Assembly (NCBI RefSeq): GCF_040513375.1
Contig: NZ_JBEVTG010000001.1
Location: 186,001-250,000 of the forward strand
From: Flagellimonas_B algarum
GTDB lineage: Bacteria > Bacteroidota > Bacteroidia > Flavobacteriales > Flavobacteriaceae
DNA: 64,000 nt
Reading direction: 5' to 3'
In this document: positions 32,712-42,596 of the stretch, piece by piece
Layout: the number at the start of each line of letters is the position of its first letter
Position numbering within the stretch: the first letter of the stretch is position 1
Notes under the pieces: model-generated
What the model saw: the letters and a program-made list of their open reading frames with translations, nothing else
What the model was told of the DNA's origin: nothing
Databases searched by the model: none
Program-made: the position numbers and the translations under genes

Positions 32712-35405
32712 TCAGTCCACCGAATCCTTTTTCTTCTTCTTTTTACCGAGTAGCCCGCCTAAAATGCTTTTGGCTGCATCCTTGACCTCATTGCCTTGGG
32801 TAGAATCTTTTGGGATGGAATCGGATTTCCCTTCCCCAAGCAGTCCTCCAAGTACTTTCCCTACCGCATTTCCCGAATTGGTGGTAGAATCCGTCTTGGT
32901 GCTATCGGAGGCATTCCCCAAAACATCACCTAAAAGGTCTTTGACCGCATCGCTTCCTTGGGCAACTAATTTCCGCTTTTGGATCTCTACCAACTGTTTC
33001 GTCAATTCACCTACTCCGCTAGTGAAATCACTTTGGACCTTCGGATCGGAATAATTTCCCCCTATCGTTGCAGTTACCGGAATGGTCAGGCCTTCCAAGT
33101 CATCATCATCGATTTGGGCGATCAACCCCTGTACTTCGTTTCCCAAATATTCAACCGGCACGTCAACCTTGACCCGATAGGCCAATTCGTTCGCAAAGGT
33201 ATGCGAACCATCGAGCGTAAACGTTAGCTCTTCATAGGCTAAGGCCAGGGGCTTTACCTTGACTTTGCTGTCTTCGAATTCAAGTGCGGCTTTAAGGTCT
33301 TTGAGATTCCACTTTTCCAAATCCACGAAACTCAAATTTTGGTCCAGCGAGGCCAGCAGTGGCGTGTTCTGCGAACTTACTTTGGTCGCCAACAATTGGG
33401 CGAGCACATCACCGGTCAATGAAGCAAGGTTGGGGGTCAGGTCGTCATTAAGGTTCCCAGACAAACGGATTTCGGTATTCATCCGACCTTGCAGGGCATT
33501 GGCAATCGGAGCCAAGGCCTTGAACAATTTCAGGGATTTGAACGATTCGGCGATTTCGACGGCATCGAATTTCAAGGCCATATCGAAGGTGCCGGTTTCG
33601 GCCTTGGTGGCGACATTCCCGTTCAATCCCAATTGGCCCCCGAATATGGAAGAGGATACGTTCTCCAAGGTCGCGGTCTCATCTTTGATACGCAACCGAC
33701 CTTGTACATTGTCGAGGGTCAAATCATCATAGGTCACCCTTGTAGCGCTGGCTTCAATGGTGCAATCCAAGAAAGCCGGAAGTTTGACGCGCGACCCCGG
33801 TTCCGCGGATGCTTCCGCAGTTTCGGGCGAACTATCATCGACCATGAAATCGTCAACCGTGAATTGATTGGAGCTTAGGGTAAATTCGCCTTGGAGGTCT
33901 TCTTTGTTGAATAGATACCCGAGCATATTGCTTACCGTTCCGAACGCCTTGAAATCCGACGCTCCGGTACGGCCTTCAAAATTGTTCAAGCGAACCACGG
34001 TCGGCGTAAACGAAAGGGCGGCCTTATCGATCATCACAGGATGCGTCAATGCTTCCGATCGGTAACGGAAGTCTTGCAACTGCACTTCCCCTTGGGTCGA
34101 AGTCCGCTCATAAGCCTGTTCATCCAAAGCCGCCATATCGAAAGAAGAACGGATATCGGCCTGTAATTGGCCGGTCAAATCGTAGGAATCGGGCAAGGGA
34201 TACGCCTGTGAGATCTTGGCCAAATCGATGCGCCCGTCGGCTTCAAAGCCCACCAGGGGGTTTCCCAATAATTTTTGGATGGAGGCCTTCAACTTGAAAA
34301 CGTCCTCATCGATTCGAAAACCCAATCGATCGACCTTGACGAAAGTATCCTCCAACAGGCCCGTACTGTTGGCGATCTTGGCTACCAGAGCTACATCGGT
34401 CACCGCCTTGGGCAGATCAGGATATTTGAACGAGGCATTATCGGCGATGAGGTTGATGTCGAAATGTGGTACCCGGGTTTCGTCGGATATTCCGGAAACC
34501 GTTCCTGCCACTTCGAATTTCCCAGAAGTCCGAACCTCGGCTAGGTCTTTGGAGTAGGTTTCTGGAAGCACCGCCAAAAAGTTCTTGAAATCCGAAGTCG
34601 GGGTTTCAAAGCTAAGTTGTATGTCTTGGCCCGTTTCAAGCAATTGCACATACCCATCGAATACCAAGGGCAACTGATTGATGAGTGCCTTGTTTTCTTT
34701 AAAGGAATACTTGCTTTGCAACAGATCGATACCGATGTCGGCATCTAAGGTTACGGCTTGGGCATTGAGGTAGGTGACGCTATCCATCACAAAAGAAACC
34801 ATCGCCTCTGTATGCGTAGATAAAGTAGATCGATCCAACGCCAGGTCACCATTGCCGATATGTACCATATCGTCGATCTCGAGCACCATGCCCGTACCTT
34901 GATCCCCATAGCGCAAGCGGGCTTGTTGCAGTTCGTAATGTTTCACATCCAACTGGAACCCTGAGGTATTTTCCTCCGAGCTTGTTTCTTCTTCACTCCC
35001 GGTTTTTGCGATATCATAATTCGCCCGTTCCAATGAATCGACTACGATATTCAAATAGGGTCGGTTGACCACGAACTCTTTGATCTGTATGGGGTCATCG
35101 GCAGCTTTGAACAACTGACCGAAGGAAAGTTCCAAAGCGATATCGTCGGCAGCGAACAAGGTATCACCGGCAAATGGGGCGTGGTTCACCAAGCGTACCC
35201 CCTGTAGGTCGACATAGGCGTTCGGAAAGTCCTTGATCAAACTGATCTCGGCCTGTTCGAAATCAAAGGTCGCATTGATATTTTGATTCACCTTGGTCTT
35301 GATGACCTCGGCAAGTTTGTCTTCCAAAAAGAAAGGAAGGGCCACCAATAGGACTAGGATAAGGCCCAATAAGGCCCCTAGGATTCTAAGGATTCTTTTG
35401 CGCAT
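32712..35405 (-). CDS. AsmA-like family protein
   Basis: An 897-residue envelope protein: one N-terminal membrane anchor (about 6-27, LGALLGLILVLLVALPFF), then a long periplasmic beta-rich body. The N-terminus (INATFDFEQAEISLIKDFPNAYVDLQGVRL) is the AsmA pattern, and the C-terminal half has the AsmA_2 repeats (LRIKDETATLENVSSSIFGG, LNGNVATKAETGTFDMALKF). AsmA-like proteins are proposed bridges for lipid transport to the outer membrane. The last 110 residues are Lys/Ser-rich with a repeated LGGLLG unit and a KKKKKK run near the end. It follows yhhQ in an operon-like run. Confidence 0.88.
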   Translation of the reverse strand: MRKRILRILGALLGLILVLLVALPFFLEDKLAEVIKTKVNQNINATFDFEQAEISLIKDFPNAYVDLQGVRLVNHAPFAGDTLFAADDIALELSFGQLFKAADDPIQIKEFVVNRPYLNIVVDSLERANYDIAKTGSEEETSSEENTSGFQLDVKHYELQQARLRYGDQGTGMVLEIDDMVHIGNGDLALDRSTLSTHTEAMVSFVMDSVTYLNAQAVTLDADIGIDLLQSKYSFKENKALINQLPLVFDGYVQLLETGQDIQLSFETPTSDFKNFLAVLPETYSKDLAEVRTSGKFEVAGTVSGISDETRVPHFDINLIADNASFKYPDLPKAVTDVALVAKIANSTGLLEDTFVKVDRLGFRIDEDVFKLKASIQKLLGNPLVGFEADGRIDLAKISQAYPLPDSYDLTGQLQADIRSSFDMAALDEQAYERTSTQGEVQLQDFRYRSEALTHPVMIDKAALSFTPTVVRLNNFEGRTGASDFKAFGTVSNMLGYLFNKEDLQGEFTLSSNQFTVDDFMVDDSSPETAEASAEPGSRVKLPAFLDCTIEASATRVTYDDLTLDNVQGRLRIKDETATLENVSSSIFGGQLGLNGNVATKAETGTFDMALKFDAVEIAESFKSLKLFKALAPIANALQGRMNTEIRLSGNLNDDLTPNLASLTGDVLAQLLATKVSSQNTPLLASLDQNLSFVDLEKWNLKDLKAALEFEDSKVKVKPLALAYEELTFTLDGSHTFANELAYRVKVDVPVEYLGNEVQGLIAQIDDDDLEGLTIPVTATIGGNYSDPKVQSDFTSGVGELTKQLVEIQKRKLVAQGSDAVKDLLGDVLGNASDSTKTDSTTNSGNAVGKVLGGLLGEGKSDSIPKDSTQGNEVKDAAKSILGGLLGKKKKKKDSVD

Positions 35406-35437
35406 TGTTCGAATTTTGGGGCAAAGGTGATGGGGCG

Positions 35438-36145
35438 TTATTCCAATACGATTTCCTCACCGACCTTTAGGTTAAAACGTCTTCGTATTAGATATACGAA
35501 AAGATACAGCAAAGGGGTGTCAAGGAATGCAATAAAAATCTTAAAAATGAAGCCACTAATCACCAATCCATAAAAAAGTTCCCAGGGAATTTCCCCAAAA
35601 GCGCACAATAGCAAGACCACGGTAAAGGTATCGATGAACTGTGACGAAAAGGTCGAAAAGTTGTTCCGCAACCATAAATAGCGCCCTTTGGTCACCCTTT
35701 TCCAGAAATGGTAGATCTGGATATCGACGAACTGGGCCAACAGATAGGCCATCATCGAAGCGAAGACCGCAACTATCGTATTTCCGAAAACCTGTTTGAA
35801 CAGGCCGCTATCTACAGGTGACCAATCGGTAGCCGGAACGGCAGATGCGGTGTACACGATGGCCAAAGAGAAAAAAGAGGCAAAGATGCCCGCGACCACT
35901 ACTTGGTTGGCTTTTTTCTTTCCGAAAATCTCCGAAATCAAATCGGTGATCAAAAAGGTGATGGGGTACGGCAAAATCCCTACCGAAACCTCAAACAAAG
36001 GTGCCCCGAAAACGGTGACCTCCCCGAAGGGATTCCAGTAGAAAAACTTTTGGAAAATCAGGTTCGATACTACCAAAGAGGTGATGAACAGCGCCCCGAG
36101 ATAGAGGTAGATTGAAAAAGCGGTCTTCTTGTCCTTCGGACTCAT
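35438..36145 (-). CDS. Queuosine precursor transporter (YhhQ family)
   Basis: A 235-residue inner-membrane protein with about six helices. It fits the VUT/YhhQ family, which brings in preQ0/preQ1 or related queuosine precursors: LVVSNLIFQKFF early, LPYPITFLITDLISEIFGKK (about 58-77, the family signature), AQFVDIQIYHFWKRVT and LRNNFSTFSSQFIDTFTVV. No queuosine synthesis gene is in the window, so its role here is from family knowledge. It starts 4 bases after sppA. Confidence 0.92.
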   Translation of the reverse strand: MSPKDKKTAFSIYLYLGALFITSLVVSNLIFQKFFYWNPFGEVTVFGAPLFEVSVGILPYPITFLITDLISEIFGKKKANQVVVAGIFASFFSLAIVYTASAVPATDWSPVDSGLFKQVFGNTIVAVFASMMAYLLAQFVDIQIYHFWKRVTKGRYLWLRNNFSTFSSQFIDTFTVVLLLCAFGEIPWELFYGLVISGFIFKIFIAFLDTPLLYLFVYLIRRRFNLKVGEEIVLE

Positions 36146-36149
36146 GGGG

Positions 36150-37922
36150 TTATTTGATGTTCAACACAAAGGGCATGCGCGCCTGTATCCCTTTTCGTTC
36201 GGTCATCGTCTTCAGCTGTTTTAGGGTTTCATAGGTTTCTTCGCCGATTTCTTCTTTGATGAGGTCGCTACCGATTTTAGCTTTGGCCCCACCGAGATCA
36301 TCCATCAACTTTTCGAAGTCGGATCGGTATCTCGGGTATTTCCGGATGCCGTAGTCACCCAAATCGGCCAATTCAGCGGCCGCCTCGATGGCGTCATCCA
36401 AATTACCCAATTCATCTACGAGTCCGAGTTGCTGGGCTTCTACCCCACTCCAGACCCGTCCCTGGGCGATTTCATTGACTTCTTCCTTGGTCATGTTACG
36501 GCCGTCGGCCACCCGCTCTAAAAAGGTATCATAGGTTTGCTCGATGCCTTCCAAAATCTGTTCCCTAAAACGATCGGTCATCGGCTCGAAAACGGAATAG
36601 TCGATCGAATTTTCATTAGTACCCACCTGTTCGGCGTTCACGCCTATATTGCCGGCCAATTCACTGATGTTCGGTATGGTTCCGAACACACCGATCGATC
36701 CTGTGATGGTGGTCGGTTCGGCGAAGATCTTATCGGCACCCACCGCGATGTAATAGCCTCCAGAGGCGGCAACGTTCCCAAACGAGACGACCACGGGCTT
36801 CACCTCAGCGGTCAAGGCCACTTCGCGCCAAATGATATCGGAAGTCAGTGAACTGCCCCCTGGCGAATTCACCCGCAAGACCACGGCTTTGGTATTGTCG
36901 TTGTCACGTGCCTTTTTCAACGCCCTGACCATCATGCCTTGGCCGATATACTGACGATCGCCTTCCCCATAGTAAATCTCCCCTTGGGCGTAGATTACGG
37001 CGATTTTGTCCTTTCCGGAGCGACGCCCTCGATTTTTGGCCGCTGTCACATAATCGGAAAGACCGATATAGGTCAACTTGCTATCTTCGGATTGCCCCAT
37101 AGTCTCGCGCAAATGCGCTTCGTATTCATCAAAGTAACCGACTTGGTCTATCAATCCGGAAGCGACGGCAAGATTCGGGGTACGACCCCCTAAGGTATCC
37201 GCTATGCGGTTCAGTTCATCGACGGTCAGCTCGCGGTCACTGGCGATATCCTCCAACATCGATTGCCAGACCGAACCGATCAGTTCCTTGATCTGCGAAC
37301 GGTTTTCGGCACTCATTTCATTCGCCAAAAAAGGTTCTACCGCACTTTTATACTTGCCGTGGCGTACCACCTCCATTTTGACCCCTGTTTTTTCTTGTAA
37401 GTCTTTATAGTAGAGCACTTCGGTCGCCAGCCCTTTGAAATCAAGCACCCCTTGCGGGTTCAGATACACTTCATCGGCCACACTGGCCACGTAATAGTCT
37501 TTCTGCGAATAGAAATCGGAATAGGCATGCACGAATTTCCCAGTGTCTTTGAAGTCTTGCAAGGCCCTTCGGATCTCTTGTGATTGGGCGATCCCGGCCA
37601 ACAAGTAACTGGTCTCGATACTGATCCCTTCGATGCGTGAATCGCTTTTCGCGACCTTCAAGGCGTGAAGGATGTCATCTAAGCCCTGTCCTTCTTCGAA
37701 TAGTCCGCCAAAAGGATCCGAATCGGTACTTCCCACATAATCGCTGATGGGCTCGGTAAAGCTGATCCTCAGGATCGAATTCCCGCGTACGGTCACCCCG
37801 CCATCACTCGACCCGATCATTGCCGCTGAAATGATCAGCAAGAGGTAAAAGCAGACGAACAGAATGCCGAATGCGATGATACTTCCCAATATCGACGCCA
37901 ATAAATTTCGCAAAAACTTCAT
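36150..37922 (-). CDS. sppA: Signal peptide peptidase SppA, 67K type
   Basis: A 590-residue membrane-anchored serine peptidase with two ClpP-like halves, the long type. Anchor at about 8-34; the N-terminal half carries the catalytic Lys (about 206 in EVVRHGKYKSAVEPF) and the C-terminal half the Ser in GNVAASGGYYIAVGADKI (about 389). NSPGGSSLTSDIIWREV lies between. It degrades leftover signal peptides in the membrane. yhhQ and the AsmA-like gene follow on the same strand; folK-dNK is divergent with 74 bases between starts. Confidence 0.95.
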   Translation of the reverse strand: MKFLRNLLASILGSIIAFGILFVCFYLLLIISAAMIGSSDGGVTVRGNSILRISFTEPISDYVGSTDSDPFGGLFEEGQGLDDILHALKVAKSDSRIEGISIETSYLLAGIAQSQEIRRALQDFKDTGKFVHAYSDFYSQKDYYVASVADEVYLNPQGVLDFKGLATEVLYYKDLQEKTGVKMEVVRHGKYKSAVEPFLANEMSAENRSQIKELIGSVWQSMLEDIASDRELTVDELNRIADTLGGRTPNLAVASGLIDQVGYFDEYEAHLRETMGQSEDSKLTYIGLSDYVTAAKNRGRRSGKDKIAVIYAQGEIYYGEGDRQYIGQGMMVRALKKARDNDNTKAVVLRVNSPGGSSLTSDIIWREVALTAEVKPVVVSFGNVAASGGYYIAVGADKIFAEPTTITGSIGVFGTIPNISELAGNIGVNAEQVGTNENSIDYSVFEPMTDRFREQILEGIEQTYDTFLERVADGRNMTKEEVNEIAQGRVWSGVEAQQLGLVDELGNLDDAIEAAAELADLGDYGIRKYPRYRSDFEKLMDDLGGAKAKIGSDLIKEEIGEETYETLKQLKTMTERKGIQARMPFVLNIK

Positions 37923-37944
37923 GCTGTAGCTACATTTTGTAAAG

Positions 37945-37974
37945 TTGCAAAGATAACCAATGTGCCTATCTTTT
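37945..37974 (+). promoter_or_regulatory. Candidate promoter of folK-dNK
   Basis: TTG (37945-37947), 19 bases, TATCTTTT (37967-37974), one base off consensus; 22 bases before the ATG. On the other strand CAAAGATA at 37948-37955 reads TATCTTTG and could be the sppA -7 box, so the two divergent promoters would overlap. Confidence 0.5.
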
Positions 37975-37996
37975 ACGTACTTTGCCAGTTAGTAGT

Positions 37997-39142
37997 ATGA
38001 GTGGCAAAATTGTTACATATATTTCGTTGGGAAGTAATATGGGCGACCGGCATTGGTCGCTACAAAAGGCCCTGTTTGAAATAGCAGGGGACTGTGGTCC
38101 CCTCCTTTCCATTTCCAAGGTGTATGAAAGTCGTGCCATGGGCTTCGAAGGGGCCGATTTCCTCAATGCCTGTTGTGGCGTCGAAACCACCCTCTCCCCT
38201 TCAGAACTCCTAGCACGTCTTTTACAGATCGAATCACGTATGGGACGCGGTCGCACCCCGGGTTCCGGCTATGAGGCACGACCCATTGATTTGGACGTGC
38301 TGTATTATGGGGATGCGGTCTTGCAGACCGATAACTTAACGGTACCCCACCCCGGCTTGCACGAACGCGATTTCGTTCTCAAACCCCTGGCCGACATCGC
38401 TCCGCAGCACTACCATCCCATCCTAAAAAAAGACACGAGGAACTTATTGCAACAATTACGCGAATCGAACGACCTGATCAAAACGGATCTCAAGCTCCAT
38501 AGTGGGCGCACCGAACTTTTCGCATCCTGTCCTTTTTTGGCCATTGAAGGCAATATCGGTGCCGGAAAATCGACCTTGGCCGGGCGAATCGCTGAAGAAT
38601 TCAACGCTAAACTGGTTTTGGAACGATTTGCCGACAATCCGTTCTTACCCAAGTTCTATGAAGACCAATCGCGCTACGCCTTTCCGTTGGAAATGTCGTT
38701 TTTGGCAGACCGCTACCAGCAATTTACCGACGACACCTCGCAATTCGACCTCTTTAAGAATTTTATGGTGAGCGATTACGACATCTATAAATCCTTGATC
38801 TTCGCCCAGATCACCTTACAGACCGAAGAGTTCGACTTGTACCGCCGCATGTTCAATTTCATGTACAAGGAAGTACGCAAACCCGATATCTACGTGTACC
38901 TCTACCAACGTACGCCGCAGTTGCTCCGGAACATCCATAAAAGAGGGCGTGACTACGAACAATCGATCAGTGCCGACTATCTCGACAGCATCCATTCGGG
39001 GTATATGGAATTCATGCGTACCCTGCCCCAAAAGAACAGCTTGATCATCGACATGGAAAACAAGGATTTCGTAGGACGGATCGTAGATTATACCGCCCTT
39101 CTCGACATCTTGGGAGCCAAAATCCTGGAACTATCCCGTTAA
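37997..39142 (+). CDS. folK: Fusion of HPPK (FolK) and deoxynucleoside kinase
   Basis: A 381-residue two-domain protein. Residues 1-160 are 6-hydroxymethyl-7,8-dihydropterin pyrophosphokinase: TYISLGSNMGDRHWSLQKAL, ESRAMGFEGADFLNACC, RPIDLDVLYYGD, PHPGLHERDFVLKPLADIAP. After a short link, residues 175-381 are a deoxynucleoside kinase of the dGK/dCK type: FLAIEGNIGAGKSTLAGRIA (P-loop), YQQFTDDTSQFD, and DRxx-like KRGRDYEQSISADYLDSIHSGY. The first half works in folate synthesis, the second in dNTP salvage. This fusion is common in Bacteroidota as far as I know. ATG 37997 is chosen over a TTG at 37982. Confidence 0.94.
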   Translation: MSGKIVTYISLGSNMGDRHWSLQKALFEIAGDCGPLLSISKVYESRAMGFEGADFLNACCGVETTLSPSELLARLLQIESRMGRGRTPGSGYEARPIDLDVLYYGDAVLQTDNLTVPHPGLHERDFVLKPLADIAPQHYHPILKKDTRNLLQQLRESNDLIKTDLKLHSGRTELFASCPFLAIEGNIGAGKSTLAGRIAEEFNAKLVLERFADNPFLPKFYEDQSRYAFPLEMSFLADRYQQFTDDTSQFDLFKNFMVSDYDIYKSLIFAQITLQTEEFDLYRRMFNFMYKEVRKPDIYVYLYQRTPQLLRNIHKRGRDYEQSISADYLDSIHSGYMEFMRTLPQKNSLIIDMENKDFVGRIVDYTALLDILGAKILELSR

Positions 39143-39237
39143 GATAATTTTTAGAATTTATTTGGATATCAAGAAAGGTTTTATTTTATTAGCACCCTGC
39201 TAAGACAGAAACTAACTAACTCAAACTATATGTTTAG

Positions 39238-39269
39238 CCCTTGATTCACTTCAAGGGCTTTTTTTTTGA
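39238..39269 (+). terminator. Hairpin terminator after folK-dNK
   Basis: Nine-bp stem AGCCCTTGA/TCAAGGGCT (39238-39246 with 39253-39261) and nine T residues (39261-39269). The stop codon of the convergent TrmH-type gene lies inside the stem. Confidence 0.85.
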
Positions 39270-39799
39270 AGCTTGTCAAGCTTCGTCCAAACATCCCAAA
39301 CCACCACTCCGGTACTTACTGAAATGTTCAACGAATGCTTGGTGCCGAACTGGGGGATTTCGATCACCCCATCACAGGCAGACACCACGTCTTGGGTGAC
39401 ACCTTTGACCTCGTTACCGAACACAATGGCATAGGGTTGGCCCGGTTTTGGCTCGAAATCATGGAGCATTTGGGCCCCTTCGGCCTGTTCGATGGCCAAG
39501 ACCTTTACGCCATCGCCCTGCAGGGCGTGTACCAACGACAGGGTGTTTTCACGATATTCCCATGCTACACTTTCGGTCGCCCCCAAGGCAGTTTTGCGAA
39601 TGTCTTTATGGGGTGGTGTCGCGGTGATGCCGCAGAGGTAGATTTTTTCGATCAGAAAGGCGTCGGCGGTACGAAAGACGGAACCGATGTTGTTCAAACT
39701 CCGAATATTGTCCAAAATAATGATCAAGGGGGTTTTGTCGGCTTTTTTGAATTCGTCCGTATTCAATCGATCCAACTCGCTATTGGCCAGCTTCCGCAT
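39251..39799 (-). CDS. TrmH/SpoU family RNA methyltransferase
   Basis: A 182-residue SPOUT enzyme that methylates ribose 2'-O in RNA. Seen: IIILDNIRSLNNIGSVFRTADAF (motif 1 with the N-x-G-x-x-x-R core), IYLCGITATPPHK, YAIVFGNEVKGVTQDV (motif 2) and IPQFGTKHSLNISVSTGVVVW (motif 3, knot). The target (tRNA or rRNA) cannot be told. Its own stop is within the folK-dNK terminator. Confidence 0.94.
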   Translation of the reverse strand: MRKLANSELDRLNTDEFKKADKTPLIIILDNIRSLNNIGSVFRTADAFLIEKIYLCGITATPPHKDIRKTALGATESVAWEYRENTLSLVHALQGDGVKVLAIEQAEGAQMLHDFEPKPGQPYAIVFGNEVKGVTQDVVSACDGVIEIPQFGTKHSLNISVSTGVVVWDVWTKLDKLQKKSP

Positions 39800-39868
39800 A
39801 ATTTATCCACTTTTGGGCCCGAAATATCAACAATGGCATACAGACCCTGTACAACTTTTTATTTTCGA

Positions 39869-39901
39869 CAAAAATACACGTATTCGATTTGGCCGGCACA
39901 A
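39869..39901 (-). promoter_or_regulatory. Promoter of the TrmH-type gene
   Basis: Read on the minus strand: TTG (39901-39899), 22 bases, TATTTTTG (39876-39869), a full consensus match 70 bases upstream of the start. It overlaps the mutS start region. Confidence 0.55.
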
Positions 39902-42507
39902 AGACAAAGAAAGTCACCCCTTTGATGAAGCAGTACAATGCGATCAAGACCAAGCATCCCGATGCCTTGTTGTTGTTTCGTGTAGGCGATTTTTACGAAA
40001 CGTTCGGTGAAGATGCCGTTAAGGCCGCCCAGATTTTGGGCATTGTACTGACCCACCGCAACAACGGGGGCGACCAGACCGAATTGGCGGGATTTCCGCA
40101 CCACTCGTTGAATACTTATTTGCCCAAATTGGTCAAGGCCGGGCAACGCGTGGCCATCTGTGATCAGCTTGAAGACCCGAAACAGACCAAAAGCATCGTC
40201 AAACGAGGGGTTACCGAGCTCGTTACCCCGGGTGTCGCCTTGAACGACGATATCCTCCAAGCCAAAAGGAACAATTTTCTAGCGGCCGTCCATTTTGGAC
40301 GTAAGCAACTGGGCGTCGCCTTTTTGGATATTTCGACCGGCGAATTCCTAACTGCCGAAGGCAGTGCCGAACAATTGGACAAACTGCTACAGAACTTCGG
40401 GCCCAATGAGGTCTTGGTCTCCAAAGACCACCGCAAGGAGTTCACCGAGCTTTTCGGACAGGCCTACCATACCTTTTACCTTGAAGATTGGGTCTATCAA
40501 GAAGATTATGCCCTTGAACGGTTGACCGGGCATTTCAACGTGAAATCACTACAAGGGTACGGTGTCGCCAAGCTCGAACAGGGCATTATCGCTTCGGGGG
40601 CCGTATTGCATTACCTGTCTGAAACCCAGCACCGCCAACTGCAGCATGTCAACAAAATCCAACGCATAGCCGATGAACATTATGTTTGGATGGATCGTTT
40701 CACGGTGCGTAACCTCGAACTATACCACTCGAACCACGCCAATGCCGTGACCCTTTTGGAGGTTATCGACAAAACGATATCACCCATGGGTGGGCGGCTG
40801 TTGAAACGTTGGTTGGCCCTTCCGTTGAAATTGAAGGACCCCATTATCGAACGGCTTGAGATCGTCTCTTTCCTGCAAAAGGAAAACACCTTGTTGCATC
40901 GCATTCGCGAAGGCATCAAGAAAATGGGCGACCTAGAACGCTTGACCGCCAAAATCGCTACGGGCCGGATCAGCCCGAAAGAGGTCATCCAATTGAAAAA
41001 CTCGCTCGAAGCGGTCGTACCGATCAAGGAGTGGGCCATGGCGGCCGATAATGAAGCCTTACAACATTTAGGCTCGGCACTGCATGCCTGTGAGGACCTT
41101 CGTAGCAAAATCAAGGAACGGCTCGATGAATCGGCACCCGTGCAGATCGGAAAAGGCACCACCATCGCCGAAGGCTATTCGGAAGAGTTGGACGATTTAC
41201 GCCAGCTGGCCTTTTCGAGCAAAGACTATCTCGACCGCATGTTGGCCCGAGAAACGGAGACCACTGGAATCAGTTCGTTGAAAATCGCTTCGAACAATGT
41301 CTTCGGATATTATATCGAAGTGCGCAACACCCATAAAGACAAGGTGCCCGAATCGTGGATCCGTAAGCAGACCTTGGTGAATGCCGAGCGCTATATCACT
41401 GAAGAACTCAAAGAATACGAAGCCAAGATCTTGGGGGCCGAAGAGCGCATCTTAAGTCTTGAGCAACAATTGTTCGAACAGCTCCTGGTCTGGATGCAGT
41501 CACATATCGAAGCCGTGCAAGGCAATGCCCAACGCATCGCCAAGCTCGACTGCCTCTGTGGGTTCGCCCAATTGGCACAAGAAAATGGCTATTGCCGGCC
41601 TACGATCGATGAGGGCACGGCACTCGAAATCGTCAATGGGCGGCATCCGGTCATAGAAAAACAATTGCCCCTTGGCGAAGCGTATATCGCGAACGACCTC
41701 AACCTGAACCGCGAAGAGCAACAGCTCATCATGATCACAGGGCCCAATATGAGCGGAAAATCAGCGATCTTACGACAAACCGCATTGATCGTCATCCTAG
41801 CCCAAATGGGCAGTTTCGTACCAGCCGAATCGGCCAGGATCGGGGTGGTCGACAAATTGTTCACCCGAGTCGGGGCCAGTGACAACATCTCTATGGGCGA
41901 ATCGACCTTTATGGTCGAAATGAACGAAACGGCGTCGATTTTGAACAACCTTTCAGACCGCAGTCTGGTATTGCTCGATGAAATCGGTCGCGGCACCAGC
42001 ACTTATGATGGCATCTCCATTGCCTGGGCGATTGCCGAATACCTGCACGAACACCCCAGCAAACCGAAAACGCTTTTCGCCACGCACTACCACGAATTGA
42101 ACGATATGACCCAATCGTTCGCGCGTATCAAAAACTACAATGTGGCCGTAAAGGAATTGAAAGACCGGGTATTGTTCATGCGCAAATTGGTCGCTGGGGG
42201 CAGCGAACACAGCTTCGGGATCCATGTGGCCAAAATGGCGGGCATGCCGCAACATGTCATCCAAAAAGCAGGTAAAATGTTGAAGAAGTTGGAACAGTCG
42301 CATAGTGGGGAGAAAATCGCTGACAGCCTGCAGGCGGCCCAAAACGAAATGCAACTGAGTTTCTTCCATTTAGACGACCCGTTGTTGGAAGAGATTAAGG
42401 AAGAAATCCTCCATTTAGACATCGATACCCTCACCCCGGTCGAGGCCTTGATGAAACTCAACGAAATCAAACGCCTTTTGGACCGCAAAAAAAAGGCCAG
42501 CTCTTAA
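39889..42507 (+). CDS. mutS: DNA mismatch repair protein MutS
   Basis: An 872-residue MutS. Mismatch-binding motif FRVGDFYETFGEDA at about 31-44 (the F-x-E pair), connector and lever domains, and the ATPase with ITGPNMSGKSAILRQTALI (P-loop, about 620), SIGxSTFMVEMNETASIL written as MGESTFMVEMNE, and LLDEIGRGTSTYDGISIAWA (Walker B). The start is TTG 39889 giving MAGTKTKKVTPLMKQYNAI; the first ATG is 12 codons later (39925) and would cut the usual basic N-terminus. No mutL is in the window. Confidence 0.97.
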   Translation: MAGTKTKKVTPLMKQYNAIKTKHPDALLLFRVGDFYETFGEDAVKAAQILGIVLTHRNNGGDQTELAGFPHHSLNTYLPKLVKAGQRVAICDQLEDPKQTKSIVKRGVTELVTPGVALNDDILQAKRNNFLAAVHFGRKQLGVAFLDISTGEFLTAEGSAEQLDKLLQNFGPNEVLVSKDHRKEFTELFGQAYHTFYLEDWVYQEDYALERLTGHFNVKSLQGYGVAKLEQGIIASGAVLHYLSETQHRQLQHVNKIQRIADEHYVWMDRFTVRNLELYHSNHANAVTLLEVIDKTISPMGGRLLKRWLALPLKLKDPIIERLEIVSFLQKENTLLHRIREGIKKMGDLERLTAKIATGRISPKEVIQLKNSLEAVVPIKEWAMAADNEALQHLGSALHACEDLRSKIKERLDESAPVQIGKGTTIAEGYSEELDDLRQLAFSSKDYLDRMLARETETTGISSLKIASNNVFGYYIEVRNTHKDKVPESWIRKQTLVNAERYITEELKEYEAKILGAEERILSLEQQLFEQLLVWMQSHIEAVQGNAQRIAKLDCLCGFAQLAQENGYCRPTIDEGTALEIVNGRHPVIEKQLPLGEAYIANDLNLNREEQQLIMITGPNMSGKSAILRQTALIVILAQMGSFVPAESARIGVVDKLFTRVGASDNISMGESTFMVEMNETASILNNLSDRSLVLLDEIGRGTSTYDGISIAWAIAEYLHEHPSKPKTLFATHYHELNDMTQSFARIKNYNVAVKELKDRVLFMRKLVAGGSEHSFGIHVAKMAGMPQHVIQKAGKMLKKLEQSHSGEKIADSLQAAQNEMQLSFFHLDDPLLEEIKEEILHLDIDTLTPVEALMKLNEIKRLLDRKKKASS

Positions 42508-42532
42508 GCGAATTTTCGTTTGCGAAATTCTT

Positions 42533-42560
42533 TTGATTTTAAAGAAATATGTTAACTTTG
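42533..42560 (+). promoter_or_regulatory. Promoter of the tRNA pair
   Basis: TTG (42533-42535), 17 bases, TAACTTTG (42553-42560), full consensus; 36 bases before tRNA-Gly. Confidence 0.75.
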
Positions 42561-42596
42561 CGTCCGCACTTTTAGGAAGTGTATGTTCATTCTTAT

